DNA from: Hasllibacter halocynthiae
Lineage (GTDB): Bacteria > Pseudomonadota > Alphaproteobacteria > Rhodobacterales > Rhodobacteraceae
Assembly (NCBI RefSeq): GCF_003003095.1
Contig: NZ_PVTT01000001.1
Coordinates: 186,001 to 250,000, forward strand
Length of the DNA: 64,000 nt
Direction of reading: 5' to 3'
Shown here: positions 51,881-60,353 of the stretch, in pieces
How the letters are laid out: the number at the start of each line of letters is the position of its first letter
How positions within the stretch are numbered: the stretch's first letter is position 1
Program-made: the position numbers and the translations under genes
Notes under the pieces: generated by a model
The model's input: the letters and a program-made list of their open reading frames with translations, nothing else
The model's database searches: none
Told to the model about the DNA's origin: nothing

Positions 51881-52086
51881 CACACCAGCTCGAGGTCGGT
51901 CGCCAGCTCCCGGCCGTCGCGTCCCTCGGACAGCTCGTAGCGGACCTTCTGGTCGTCGGCGAGGCCGGTCAGGCCGGACCGCTCGACGGCGGAGATGTGG
52001 ACGAACACGTCCTTCCCTCCTTCGTCCGGCGCTATGAAGCCGTAACCCTTCGTCGTGTTGAACCACTTGACCGTCCCCATGGGCAT
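51880..52086 (-). CDS. Cold-shock protein (CspA family)
   Basis: A 68-residue OB-fold protein: MPMGTVKWFNTTKGYGFIAPDEGGKDVFVHISAVERSGL, with RNP1 KGYGFI and RNP2 VFVHI. It should bind single-stranded RNA/DNA and melt mRNA structure. AAGGAG seven bases before the first ATG (52086) supports that start over the ATG two codons later. A partial decayed copy lies 1.1 kb away on the same strand. Confidence 0.93.
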   Translation of the reverse strand: MPMGTVKWFNTTKGYGFIAPDEGGKDVFVHISAVERSGLTGLADDQKVRYELSEGRDGRELATDLELV

Positions 52087-52218
52087 GGGTCTTCTCCTTG
52101 CGCGTCCCGGGGGGCATGCCCGCCCCTCCCGAAAACCTTCCCGCCGCGCTTCGGCGCTTGTCCAGCGGGAGGTTGACCCTAGGGTAGCGGCGGCGGGGAA
52201 CCGCCCAAGGAGGCGGCG

Positions 52219-52521
52219 ATGGCGACGATCTGGGGGCTGAGGGCGTGCGACGCATGCCGCGCGGCACGCCGGGCGCTGCCCGAGGCGCGGTTCATCGATG
52301 TGCGCGCGGACGGGGTGGCGGAGGCCGACCTCCGGCGCTTCCGAGAGGCGTTCGGCGAGGCCCTCGTGAACCGGCGCTCGGCTACTTGGCGCAATCTCTC
52401 GGGGGCCGAGCGTGCGCACGACCCTCTCGCCTTGCTGATGGGCCATCCGACGCTGATGAAGCGCCCGGTCGTTGAGGACGATCAGGGCGCGCTGAGCCTC
52501 GGCTGGAACCCCGCCGGCTGA
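52219..52521 (+). CDS. ArsC/Spx-family thioredoxin-fold protein
   Basis: A 100-residue ArsC-like protein. It has C10-D-A-C13 near the start (IWGLRACDACRAARRAL), LVNRRSATWRNLS and the conserved HPTLMKRPVV, as in YffB/Spx-type proteins. It may be a glutathione-dependent thiol reductase; arsenate reduction is unproven. AAGGAGG precedes the ATG. Its last 40 bases overlap the 3' end of the convergent DoxX gene. Confidence 0.82.
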   Translation: MATIWGLRACDACRAARRALPEARFIDVRADGVAEADLRRFREAFGEALVNRRSATWRNLSGAERAHDPLALLMGHPTLMKRPVVEDDQGALSLGWNPAG

Positions 52522-53018
52522 GCGCCGAAGGCCAGCCGGTCGAGGGAGAGGGGCCCCGCGCCTTTAAGGACTAGGACGAGGAAGGCGAGGGTCCAGAACG
52601 CCCGCTCGTCCGCGAGCCCCTGGGCGCGGTCGAACCACGCGCCCAGTTCGGCCCCGTGACCCGTCACATCGACGAAGGTCTGGACCGCAACGAACCCGAT
52701 CATTCCCAGCGCGGCGAGCCGCGTGAGGAGGCCGAGCACGATCGCGAGGGGCAGGAGGAATTCGGCCCAGGTGCCGAGGAAGGCCACCGCCCGGTGGATC
52801 AGGCCGAGTTGCGAGAGGTCGTAGGCAGCCGCCTCGACCGCGCGCGGGAAGATCTGCGCGTAGGCCCCGAGCGAGAGCGAGAAGGGCGTGCCTTCGAGCT
52901 TCGTCAGCGCACTGGCCCAAAAGTACCAGAGGAGGGTGCCGGCGAAGACCGCCCGGGCCAGCGTGGGCAAAAGCCAGTCGCCGGCGCGGTTCAGACGGAC
53001 CCGGATACCGGTCAGCAT
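52482..53018 (-). CDS. bufD: DoxX-family membrane protein, last gene of the bufferin operon
   Basis: A 178-residue membrane protein with four hydrophobic helices and the DoxX pattern ARAVFAGTLLWYFWASALTKLEG and GTWAEFLLPLAIVLGLLTRLAALGMIGFVAVQTFVDV. In bufferin (Buf/Hvf/Gig) clusters a DoxX protein is the usual fourth gene, possibly handling redox or membrane steps; its exact role is unknown. It starts four bases after the bufC stop. Its 3' end overlaps the convergent ArsC-like gene by 40 bases. Confidence 0.8.
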   Translation of the reverse strand: MLTGIRVRLNRAGDWLLPTLARAVFAGTLLWYFWASALTKLEGTPFSLSLGAYAQIFPRAVEAAAYDLSQLGLIHRAVAFLGTWAEFLLPLAIVLGLLTRLAALGMIGFVAVQTFVDVTGHGAELGAWFDRAQGLADERAFWTLAFLVLVLKGAGPLSLDRLAFGAQPAGFQPRLSAP

Positions 53019-53022
53019 GAGG

Positions 53023-53754
53023 TCACGCCTCCAGATCGGTCAGCGCGCCGGCTTGCAGCCAGGCAGCTAGGAGGGGGGCGAGGTCGGCGCCCTCGGCCGC
53101 GTCGCCGAGCGGCACGCCGTCCATGAGGGCCCGCGTGACGGCAGCGCCGCCCGGTGGCAGGAGGGTCGCGACGGGATGGAAGCCCCGGCGGCCGACGAGC
53201 ACCTCCTGCGGGCCGTGGCCCGGCTTCGGCCCGTGCTGGGCATTGGCGGCCCAGATGGCGTGCACCGGGTGGGACGAGGCGAGGGTCCAGGCGGCGGGCG
53301 CGAAGTGCAGCCGCGCCGTCACGAGCGCATCGGGGGCAAGCCTGCCGAGGCGGGCGGTGTCGAGCGCGGGGGCATCCGCGGCGTGGTAAGCGCGGCGCAG
53401 CGCCAACTCGAGCCGGGCGACGTCCGGAAGATAGGGAAGCGGCGCGGCCGGTCCGAACCCTGCGAGGAAGTGGGGAAAATCCTCGCCCCAGCGGGTGAGC
53501 ATGGGCGAGGCGGGGGGATGGGCGCGTAGGAAGACGCCGGCCATGGCCCGAAAGAACCGCTCTCCGACAAGCTTGGCGACGACCGGGAAGCCGTTCGCCA
53601 GCGCTTCGGTGAGCGAGGCGGCGACGTTGTTGCGGTAGACTGCGAAGCGCCTCGGGGACGTGGCGCCCGCAGGCCCCGTCAGCCCCGCCGGAGTGGCCGC
53701 CCGGGGGTCGAGCAGGGCGGCCCGAAACGTCCCTTGGGTGACGATGGAGGTCAT
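53023..53754 (-). CDS. bufC: BufC/HvfC, DUF2063 partner of the RiPP-modifying enzyme
   Basis: A 243-residue protein with the DUF2063 start: [63 protein letters not shown] and [13 protein letters not shown]. Such proteins bind the precursor peptide and present it to the MNIO enzyme. The ATG overlaps the bufB stop in ATGA, so the two partners should be made in equal amounts. The C-terminal domain (about 110-243) is less conserved. Its place in the four-gene cluster makes the call safe. Confidence 0.88.
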   Translation of the reverse strand: MTSIVTQGTFRAALLDPRAATPAGLTGPAGATSPRRFAVYRNNVAASLTEALANGFPVVAKLVGERFFRAMAGVFLRAHPPASPMLTRWGEDFPHFLAGFGPAAPLPYLPDVARLELALRRAYHAADAPALDTARLGRLAPDALVTARLHFAPAAWTLASSHPVHAIWAANAQHGPKPGHGPQEVLVGRRGFHPVATLLPPGGAAVTRALMDGVPLGDAAEGADLAPLLAAWLQAGALTDLEA

Positions 53755-54614
53755 CGGACCGGGGCCAGAAGGGCTTCGGCCCGCTCGGCCTCGGCACGCA
53801 AGGTCGGCCAGTCGGGAACGTCGTTGTCCCATTCGATGAGGGTCGGCCGGGGACCGGCCTTCTCCAGCACGTGGCGGTAAAGCGCCCATACAGGGTCTGC
53901 GACCTCGCGTCCGTGACTGTCGATGAGGAGGGGCGCGCCGTCTTCGTCCCGGTCTTCGTCGTGCCCGCCGAGATGGAGTTCGCCCACGGCATCGAAGGGG
54001 AAGGCGTCGATGTAACCTTCCGGCGAGAAGCCGAGGTTGGTGGCCGAGACGAAGACGTTGTTCACGTCGAGGAGCAGGCCGCAGCCCGTGCGGCGCACGA
54101 CCTGCCGGAGGAACTCGGTCTCCGGATAAGTCGATTCGGCGAAGAGGAGGTAGCTCGACGGGTTCTCCAGCAGCATCCGGGTCCCCGTCGCCTCCTGCAC
54201 CTCGTCCACGTGGTCGCAGACCCGGGCGAGGGTCGCCGCGGTGTAGGGCAGGGGCAGCAGGTCGTTCAGGTACTCGGGCGCGCCGTCATGGGCCAGATGC
54301 GTGGCCCACGCGAGATGTTCGGAGAAGGAGGCGGGCCGCGACCAGCCGATCAGGTGCTTCAGCCGGGCGAGATGTTCGGGGTCGAGCCGCCCTTCGCCGC
54401 CGATCGACAGGCCGACGCCGTGGACGGAGAGGGGGAGGCGTTCGGAAAGGGCGCGGAGTTGGGCCAAGGGGCGGCCGCCGGCACCCATGTAGTTCTCGGC
54501 ATGGACTTCGATCCAGCCGACGGGGCCGGGATCGTCCATCAGGCCGTTGAAGTGGGCGGCCTTGTAACCGACGCCCGGGGCATGCGGCAGGGAACGGGGC
54601 GTGGCGTCGAGCAT
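53751..54614 (-). CDS. bufB: BufB, DUF692 multinuclear non-haem iron oxidase (MNIO)
   Basis: A 287-residue TIM-barrel enzyme of DUF692. Iron-ligand regions are visible: [67 protein letters not shown] and [10 protein letters not shown]. MNIOs of bufferin/HvfB clusters oxidise precursor cysteines to thiooxazole or oxazolone-thioamide groups that bind copper. It follows the precursor gene by 90 bases that hold an 11-bp hairpin, and GGGAG precedes the ATG. Confidence 0.92.
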   Translation of the reverse strand: MLDATPRSLPHAPGVGYKAAHFNGLMDDPGPVGWIEVHAENYMGAGGRPLAQLRALSERLPLSVHGVGLSIGGEGRLDPEHLARLKHLIGWSRPASFSEHLAWATHLAHDGAPEYLNDLLPLPYTAATLARVCDHVDEVQEATGTRMLLENPSSYLLFAESTYPETEFLRQVVRRTGCGLLLDVNNVFVSATNLGFSPEGYIDAFPFDAVGELHLGGHDEDRDEDGAPLLIDSHGREVADPVWALYRHVLEKAGPRPTLIEWDNDVPDWPTLRAEAERAEALLAPVR

Positions 54615-54634
54615 CGAGCGTCTCCCGAGGGGGA

Positions 54635-54667
54635 GGCCCGCACGCCGGGGAAAGGAGCGTGCGGGCC
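54635..54667 (-). promoter_or_regulatory. Strong hairpin between bufA and bufB
   Basis: GGCCCGCACGC (54635-54645) pairs perfectly with GCGTGCGGGCC (54657-54667) around an 11-base loop. It lies inside the operon just after the precursor gene, without a T-run. A partial terminator or mRNA-stabilising stem would give more bufA than bufBCD transcript, as expected for a RiPP precursor. Confidence 0.7.
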
Positions 54668-54704
54668 GGGGGCACGCCGCCTGTGGCGGCGCGACGAGCG
54701 GGGA

Positions 54705-55001
54705 TCAGGCGGGCAGGTCGCGGTCGAGCGCCTCCAGCGAACCCATCCGTTCCATCCCGTCGGCAGCGTCCGTGACGGTGATCTCCTCGCAGGTGCCCGT
54801 GGGCACGAGGGTCCAGGCGTTGCCCTGGTAGTCGATTGTCGAGGTGCCGGCGCAGGTGGTGCCGGGGCCGGCGGCGCAGTCGTTCTCGCCGGCGAGCGAG
54901 ACGCCGTAGCACTTCTCGGTCTCCTGGGCGGCGGCGCCGTGGGCGGCGAGGACGGCGGCGACGGAAGCGGCGGCAGCGAGCGCCTTCGTATTGGTGGACA
55001 T
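54705..55001 (-). CDS. bufA1: BufA1-type bufferin precursor (DUF2282)
   Basis: A 98-residue peptide with a signal peptide ([26 protein letters not shown]) followed by the DUF2282 pattern [24 protein letters not shown] and TGTCEE. Four cysteines, C31, C42, C50 and C71, fit the core of bufferin precursors. They are the expected targets of BufB and the copper ligands of the exported product. The 27 residues after the last cysteine are acidic and longer than I remember for the family. A ribosome site (AAGGGA) is about ten bases upstream. No sigma factor gene accompanies the cluster. Confidence 0.9.
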   Translation of the reverse strand: MSTNTKALAAAASVAAVLAAHGAAAQETEKCYGVSLAGENDCAAGPGTTCAGTSTIDYQGNAWTLVPTGTCEEITVTDAADGMERMGSLEALDRDLPA

Positions 55002-55334
55002 GATGCGGTTTCCCTTCGGGAGTCTCGGCGGGCGGCCGGACCGTCCGGCGACCTCGGGGATCAGGCTAGGGGGAGGGGGGGATCACGGACGATACACAGC
55101 CGCGTAGGTGACGGTGCCGTGAGCGATCTGGCAACCGCCGTGAAAGGCGCGGCCTTGCAGAAATATCAAAATTCGCAGCGAAAAGAAGGCGTTGCGGATT
55201 GCGGCGGCCACCCGGTCCGGATGCAGCCCTGCACGCGCCCTGCCGCCGATGTTACGGGCCGGGCGCCGCAGCTTCGGGTGCGGGTCCGGGCCGATCGCGC
55301 CGCCGTGAAGGCCGCAGAGGCGTGGCCCGTGACC
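55002..55334. other. Upstream region of the bufferin operon
   Basis: About 330 bases between bufA and the end of thrS, with no supported gene. An AT-rich patch at about 55155-55195 (TTGCAGAAATATCAAAATTC) stands out and is the likeliest promoter area for bufA. I could not fix a -35/-10 pair or a copper-regulator site. Confidence 0.5.
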
Positions 55335-57293
55335 TCAGCGAAGATCCGGCGGAGTCGCCTCGGCCGCGAGGGACGCCGCCGCCTCCTCCAGCGGGAGGAC
55401 CCTCGTGCGCTTGTCGCCGAGGCGCCGGAGGGTGACGGTTCGCTCTTCGACCTCGCGCTGGCCGAGGGCGAGGATCACGGGCACCTTCGCGAGGCTGTGC
55501 TCGCGCACCTTGTAGTTGATCTTCTCGTTGCGGATGTCTGCCTCGGCCCGGATGCCCATCGCGCGCAGGGTCTCGACCACCTCGGAGGCGTAGGCGTCGG
55601 CATCCGATACGATGGTGCTGACCACCACCTGCCGCGGCGCCAGCCAGAGGGGCAGGTGCCCGGCGGAATTCTCGATCAGGATGCCGATGAACCGCTCGAA
55701 CGAGCCGAGGCAGGCGCGGTGCAGCATGTAGGGGACGTGCTTCTCGCCATCCTCGCCGACATAGCTCGCCCCAAGCCGCGCAGGCATGTTCGGGTCCACC
55801 TGGAAGGTGCCGCACTGCCAGACGCGGCCGATGGCGTCCGTCAGGTAAAAGTCCAGCTTCGGCCCATAGAAGGCGCCGTCGCCCTCCTCGACGCGGTAGG
55901 GCACCCCCGCCGACTCGATCGCCGAGTGCAAGGCACCCTCGACCCGGTCCCAGGACGCGTCTGACCCGACCCGCTTCTCCGGCCGGGTGGCGAAGGCAAT
56001 CTCGAACGTCTCGAATCCGAGATCGCGGTAGACGCGCGACAGGAGCGTGATGAACTTGGCGCACTCCGCCTCGATCTGGTCCTCCGTGCAGAAAACGTGC
56101 GCGTCGTCCTGCGTGAAGCCGCGCACCCGCATGATCCCGTGCAGCGCGCCCGACGGCTCGTATCGGTTGCAGGCGCCGAACTCGGCGAGGCGCAGGGGCA
56201 GGTCGCGATAGGACTTCAGGCCCTGGTTGTAGACCTGCACGTGGCAGGGGCAGTTCATCGGCTTCAGGGCGTTGACCGACTTCTGCTGCGCGTGCTCCTC
56301 GTCGACCTCGACGATGAACATGTGCTCCTGGTACTTCTCCCAGTGGCCCGACGCCTCCCACAGCTTCCGGTTCACGACCTGGGGGGTGTTGATCTCGCGG
56401 TAGCCGTCCGCGTTCTGGCGCCGGCGCATGTAGTCCTGCAACGTGACGTACAGCGTCCAGCCATTGGGGTGCCAGAACACTTGGCCGGGCGCCTCCTCCT
56501 GCATGTGGAACAGGTCCATCTCGCGGCCGAGCTTGCGGTGGTCGCGCTTGGCAGCCTCCTCCAGCATCATGAGGTGGGCCTTCAGCGCCTTGCGGTCCTT
56601 GAAAGCGACCCCGTAGATCCGCTGCAGCTGCGGGCGCGCGCTGTCGCCCAGCCAGTAGGCCGAGGCGACCGACATCAGCTTGAACGCGTCCGCGGGAAGC
56701 TGCCCGGTGTCCTGCAGGTGCGGGCCGCGGCAGAGGTCCATCCAGGGCCCGTGCCAGTACATGCGCACGTCCTCGCCTTCCGGGATGCGGTCGATCAACT
56801 CGACCTTGAAGGGCTCGCCCGCCTCTTCGTAGTGCCGGCGGGCGCGATCGCGGTCCCAGACCTCCGTGCGCACGGGGTCGCGGGCGGCGATGATCTCTCT
56901 CATCCGCGCCTCGATCCGGCCGAGGTCCTCGGGGGTGAAGGGCTCCTCCCGGTCGAAGTCGTAGAACCAGCCATCGCCGCGCACGGGGCCGATGGTGACC
57001 TTCGTATCAGGCCAGATCTCCTGCACGGCGCGGGCCATCACATGCGCGAGGTCGTGGCGGATCAACTCCAGCGCGGCCTCGTCGTCCTTCATCGTATTGA
57101 CGGAGAGCGCGCCGCCCTCGGACAGGGGCCAGGCGAGGTCGACATGCCGGCCGTCCAGCGTCGCGCTGACCGCCTTCTTCGCCAGCGAGGGCGCGATGTC
57201 GGCGGCGACCTCGGCGGCGGTCGTGCCGACGGGATAGGCGCGCTCGGCGCCGTCGGGCAAGGTGAAGGTGATCTGGGGGGATGCGCCGTCCAC
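55335..57293 (-). CDS. thrS: Threonyl-tRNA synthetase
   Basis: A 652-residue class II synthetase. Domains run TGS (about 1-65), SAD editing domain with [11 protein letters not shown] near 80, catalytic core with [42 protein letters not shown] (motif 2) and the C-terminal anticodon domain. Length is normal. The start is GTG at 57293 with GGAGG eight bases upstream. The tRNA-Thr at 28462 is a substrate. The gene stands alone, 160 bases from the divergent universal stress gene. Confidence 0.96.
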   Translation of the reverse strand: MDGASPQITFTLPDGAERAYPVGTTAAEVAADIAPSLAKKAVSATLDGRHVDLAWPLSEGGALSVNTMKDDEAALELIRHDLAHVMARAVQEIWPDTKVTIGPVRGDGWFYDFDREEPFTPEDLGRIEARMREIIAARDPVRTEVWDRDRARRHYEEAGEPFKVELIDRIPEGEDVRMYWHGPWMDLCRGPHLQDTGQLPADAFKLMSVASAYWLGDSARPQLQRIYGVAFKDRKALKAHLMMLEEAAKRDHRKLGREMDLFHMQEEAPGQVFWHPNGWTLYVTLQDYMRRRQNADGYREINTPQVVNRKLWEASGHWEKYQEHMFIVEVDEEHAQQKSVNALKPMNCPCHVQVYNQGLKSYRDLPLRLAEFGACNRYEPSGALHGIMRVRGFTQDDAHVFCTEDQIEAECAKFITLLSRVYRDLGFETFEIAFATRPEKRVGSDASWDRVEGALHSAIESAGVPYRVEEGDGAFYGPKLDFYLTDAIGRVWQCGTFQVDPNMPARLGASYVGEDGEKHVPYMLHRACLGSFERFIGILIENSAGHLPLWLAPRQVVVSTIVSDADAYASEVVETLRAMGIRAEADIRNEKINYKVREHSLAKVPVILALGQREVEERTVTLRRLGDKRTRVLPLEEAAASLAAEATPPDLR

Positions 57294-57456
57294 GGGCGTG
57301 CCTCCTCGTCGGTTCGGCGCCTACGGGTGCGCCCGGTTGCGGGTGATGGCGATGTGGTCGGACGAGGCCGCCCTGTCAACGAGGTGTTGACCGGGATCAA
57401 GGCGGCCGGGCGGGCGGGGTGTCATACCGTCCCTCAGGCAGAGGAGGGATCGATCC

Positions 57457-58281
57457 ATGGGCACGATCTTGGTCGCGACGGACATGAGTGCGCGGGGTGA
57501 CCGCGCGGTCACGCGGGCGGCGGGGCTGGCCAGGGCCCGCAAGGACGCGTTGCGCATCTTCTGCGCGGTGGACGAAGTGGCGGACGCAGCCTCCACGCTG
57601 GCCCGGATCGAGGCCGTGGAGGGGGCGTTGCGCCGGGTGGCGGAGGGGATCGACGGGGTGGAGGTCTCCTCCGCCTGCGAGGCGGGCGCCCCAGCCGAGC
57701 TGGTTCCGAAGGCCGCCGCGGAGGCGGGGGCCGCGCTCGTCGTCCTCGGCGCGCACGGGAGCCGCGGTCTGGCCGAGATGGTGCGGACGCCGACGCTGGT
57801 GCGGATCGTGCGGGCGCTTGACCGTCCCGCGCTGGTCGCCCTCGGTCGGCCGGAGGGATCCTACGGCACCGTGATCGTCGGCTGGGACTTCTCTCCCGCG
57901 GCGGCCGAGGCGCTCGCCCTGGCGGGCGATTTCGCGCCGGACGCCTCGATCATCCAGGTCACGGCCACGCACGAGCCATACTATGTCGTCGGTCAGGCCG
58001 TCTCCTACGCCACCCTGCCCGAAGAGCAGCACGCCGAGCTCGAGCGAGAGATGCGCGAGGCGGTGCCCCCCGGTCTGCGTGGGCGGACGGGCGATCCCGT
58101 GGTGCGCATGGGCGGGCCGGGCGTCGCGCTCCTGGGCGCGGTCCGGGATGGCGGCGCCGACCTTCTCGCGGTGGGCCGGCATGCCCGTTCGGGCTTCGTG
58201 CGGATGCTCCTCGGCGAGACGTCGAGCGACATGATCCTCTCCGCGCCTTGCGACGTGCTGGTGGCGCCGCCCCGCGGCTAG
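57457..58281 (+). CDS. Universal stress protein, two UspA domains
   Basis: A 274-residue cytoplasmic protein with tandem Usp folds, about residues 1-130 and 136-274. The second domain has the ATP-binding type ending VGRHARSGFVRMLLGETSSDMILSAPCDVLV. The first has VLGAHGSRGLAEMVRTPTLVRIVRALDRPALV. Its role is probably in general stress tolerance; no partner is evident. AGGAGG lies before the ATG. Its stop shares CTAG with the facing SRPBCC gene. Confidence 0.88.
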   Translation: MGTILVATDMSARGDRAVTRAAGLARARKDALRIFCAVDEVADAASTLARIEAVEGALRRVAEGIDGVEVSSACEAGAPAELVPKAAAEAGAALVVLGAHGSRGLAEMVRTPTLVRIVRALDRPALVALGRPEGSYGTVIVGWDFSPAAAEALALAGDFAPDASIIQVTATHEPYYVVGQAVSYATLPEEQHAELEREMREAVPPGLRGRTGDPVVRMGGPGVALLGAVRDGGADLLAVGRHARSGFVRMLLGETSSDMILSAPCDVLVAPPRG

Positions 58282-58691
58282 GCGACGCCGTCCATCCGGC
58301 CGATCACGGTCTCGCCGGTCTCGAGCCAACTCTTGAGGTTCGAGGCGAAACGGGCCCAGCCATCCTCCGCCCTGTCCTGGGCGGCGTCGCCGTAGTGCTC
58401 GATCGTGAGGCGCTGGGCGGCGCCGACCGCCTGGAGGCGGAAGACGACGCGGGACGTGGTCGGCGGGTCGGCCCATCCGGGCGTGAAATCGACCGCGAGG
58501 CGGGATTTCGGCAGGGCTTCGACGACCTTCTGCGTCAGCACGGTCGCGTCGCCGACATGGTGGGTCTGCACGTCGCCGGTAGCCGTCAGGTCGCCCCGCG
58601 CGGCGATGCCGGCGAAATGGTGGCTGGCGACGGCGCCGGCCCGGGTGAGGGCATCCCAGAGGGCATCGCGGGTGCAGCGGATGTAGGTCAT
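58278..58691 (-). CDS. SRPBCC (AHSA1-like) domain protein
   Basis: A 137-residue START-like protein: TYIRCTRDALWDALTRAGAVASHHFAG at the start and DGWARFASNLKSWLETGETV at the end, typical of the AHSA1 group. The ligand is unknown. It resembles the C-terminal half of the ArsR fusion encoded just upstream, suggesting a local duplication. The ATG at 58691 lies in an ATGA overlap with that gene's stop; an ATG at 58712 is possible but less likely. Confidence 0.85.
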   Translation of the reverse strand: MTYIRCTRDALWDALTRAGAVASHHFAGIAARGDLTATGDVQTHHVGDATVLTQKVVEALPKSRLAVDFTPGWADPPTTSRVVFRLQAVGAAQRLTIEHYGDAAQDRAEDGWARFASNLKSWLETGETVIGRMDGVA

Positions 58692-59476
58692 GTGGACGTG
58701 GTCGGGCTCCATGGCGCGGAGGCCTCCGCTTCCCAAAGGTGATCGCCGCCGAAGTTGGCGGCCTCGCCCGTCTCCAGCCAAGTCTTGAGCCCGGCTAGGC
58801 TGCGGGTCCAGCCATCGGCCGTGCCCTCGGAATGGTGGTGCTGCAAGCCCGTATGGGTAACAGTCAGCTTGCAGAATTCGCCCTCGATCTCGATGTCGTA
58901 GATGACCTGCGAGGTCTTTGCGCCTTCCTCCCATTTCGGCTCGAACGTGGTCACAAGGCGCGTCTTGGGCGTGACCTCGACGTCCCGGGCATGAAGTGTC
59001 TCGGTCCCATCGGGAGTGCGATAGATGACGAGGCCGCCGTTCCGCGCCGCGCTCTGACCGAGAAAATTCCACTTGTCGTAGGTCCCTGCATCGGTAAGCG
59101 CGTCCCAGAGGGCGTTCTGGCTGCAGCGGATATAGGTTCTGAGGACGAAGTCGGGGGCAGGATACATGTCGGTCTCCAGTCTAGCCTTCAGGTCGAGGAT
59201 CGCCCCTACCGCGGGGGCGACCCGGAAAGGCTCGATCCATCGCTCCAGCGCCTCGGCGAGGGGGACGGCGTTCAGGTAGTGATGGATTAAGCGTCCCCGC
59301 CGCACCCGGGTCACGAGGCCCGCCGCCTCCAGCGCCTTGAGGTGCTTGGCGACCCCGAAGCGCGACATGGCCAGCCCCGCCTCCAGCTGGGACAGGGTCT
59401 GCCCGTCCTCTCGGCGCAGGGCGTCGAGTAGGAGGCGTCGGCTGGGATCGGCGAGCGCCTTGAAGACCGAATCCAT
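58688..59476 (-). CDS. ArsR-family regulator fused to an SRPBCC domain
   Basis: A 262-residue two-domain protein. The N-terminal winged helix (about residues 1-95) reads FKALADPSRRLLLDALRREDGQTLSQLEAGLAMSRFGVAKHLKALEAAGLV. The SRPBCC/AHSA1 domain follows (about 108-250) with TYIRCSQNALWDALTDAGTY and DGWTRSLAGLKTWLETGE. It lacks the metal-binding cysteines of classical ArsR. The SRPBCC half may sense a small ligand. An inverted repeat 16 bases upstream of its start is a likely self-regulation site. It is translationally coupled to the stand-alone SRPBCC gene. Confidence 0.87.
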   Translation of the reverse strand: MDSVFKALADPSRRLLLDALRREDGQTLSQLEAGLAMSRFGVAKHLKALEAAGLVTRVRRGRLIHHYLNAVPLAEALERWIEPFRVAPAVGAILDLKARLETDMYPAPDFVLRTYIRCSQNALWDALTDAGTYDKWNFLGQSAARNGGLVIYRTPDGTETLHARDVEVTPKTRLVTTFEPKWEEGAKTSQVIYDIEIEGEFCKLTVTHTGLQHHHSEGTADGWTRSLAGLKTWLETGEAANFGGDHLWEAEASAPWSPTTST

Positions 59477-59491
59477 GGTTCGACCTAATAG

Positions 59492-59507
59492 GTGACAGAA
59501 TGGTCAC
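59492..59507. promoter_or_regulatory. Candidate operator of the ArsR-SRPBCC regulator
   Basis: GTGACAGAATGGTCAC has perfect five-base arms (GTGAC/GTCAC) around six bases. It lies 16 bases upstream of the ArsR-fusion start and 115 upstream of the divergent hydrolase start. Confidence 0.5.
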
Positions 59508-59621
59508 ATGTCAACGCAGGTCACGAGATGGATCGCGCGGCCCTTCGCCGTTTCGCCCGCGGACGGGCTTGCCCTTCGGTGCGCGGGCGGGCCTTCTCGG
59601 CGGGAAGAGCGGAGGGATTTG

Positions 59622-60353
59622 ATGCCGGACTATCTCGACACGCCGCAGGAACGACGGATCGCTTACGAGCGGACGGAGGGGACCGGCCCCCCCGTCCTGT
59701 TCCTCGGCGGGTTTCGGTCGGACATGCAGGGCGGCAAAGCTATCCACCTGGAGGACTGGGCCCGGCGCACGGGCCGTGCCTTCCTGCGCTTCGACTATTC
59801 AGGCCATGGCGAGAGCGAGGGGCGCTTCGAGGACGGCACGATCGGGCAGTGGGCCGAGGACGCGGAGGCCGCGCTCGGTCTCGTGGACGGGCGGGCGGTG
59901 CTCGTCGGCTCTTCCATGGGGGGGTGGATCGCCCTTCTGCTGGCCCGGCGCGCGCCCGAACGGGTGCATGGGATGGTGCTGGTCGCCCCCGCGCCCGACT
60001 TCACCGAGCAGGGGCTCTGGAACGGATTCGACGATCTGATGCGTGCCAAGCTGATGCGCGAGGGACGGGTGGCCGTGCCTTCCGATTACGGCGATCCCTA
60101 CATGATCACGAAGGCGCTGATCGAGGACGGGCGCCGCAACCTCGTCATGGACGCCCCGCTGGAGGTTCCCGGCAAGCTGCGGATGCTGCTGGGCACGGCG
60201 GACACGTCCGTTCCGGTCGAATGGGGCACGGACCTTCTGGCCCACGTGGGAAGCGCGGACGCGCGGCTGACGCTGGTGAAGGACGCAGGCCACCGCCTCT
60301 CCGAGCCGCACGAGCTGGGCTTGATCGCGGGCGCCGTCGAGGACGTGACTTGA
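59622..60353 (+). CDS. Alpha/beta hydrolase
   Basis: A 243-residue serine hydrolase. The nucleophile is Ser98 in GSSMGGWIALLLARR. Acid and histidine are probably in GTADTSVPVEWG and KDAGHRLSEP. The oxyanion region VLFLGGFRSDMQGGKA and the RFDYSGHGESEG segment are typical of the BAAT/peptidase-S9-like group. The substrate is unknown. The ATG at 59622 has GGAGGG upstream; an ATG at 59508 would add 38 atypical residues. It couples to the next hydrolase gene through TTGA. Confidence 0.85.
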   Translation: MPDYLDTPQERRIAYERTEGTGPPVLFLGGFRSDMQGGKAIHLEDWARRTGRAFLRFDYSGHGESEGRFEDGTIGQWAEDAEAALGLVDGRAVLVGSSMGGWIALLLARRAPERVHGMVLVAPAPDFTEQGLWNGFDDLMRAKLMREGRVAVPSDYGDPYMITKALIEDGRRNLVMDAPLEVPGKLRMLLGTADTSVPVEWGTDLLAHVGSADARLTLVKDAGHRLSEPHELGLIAGAVEDVT

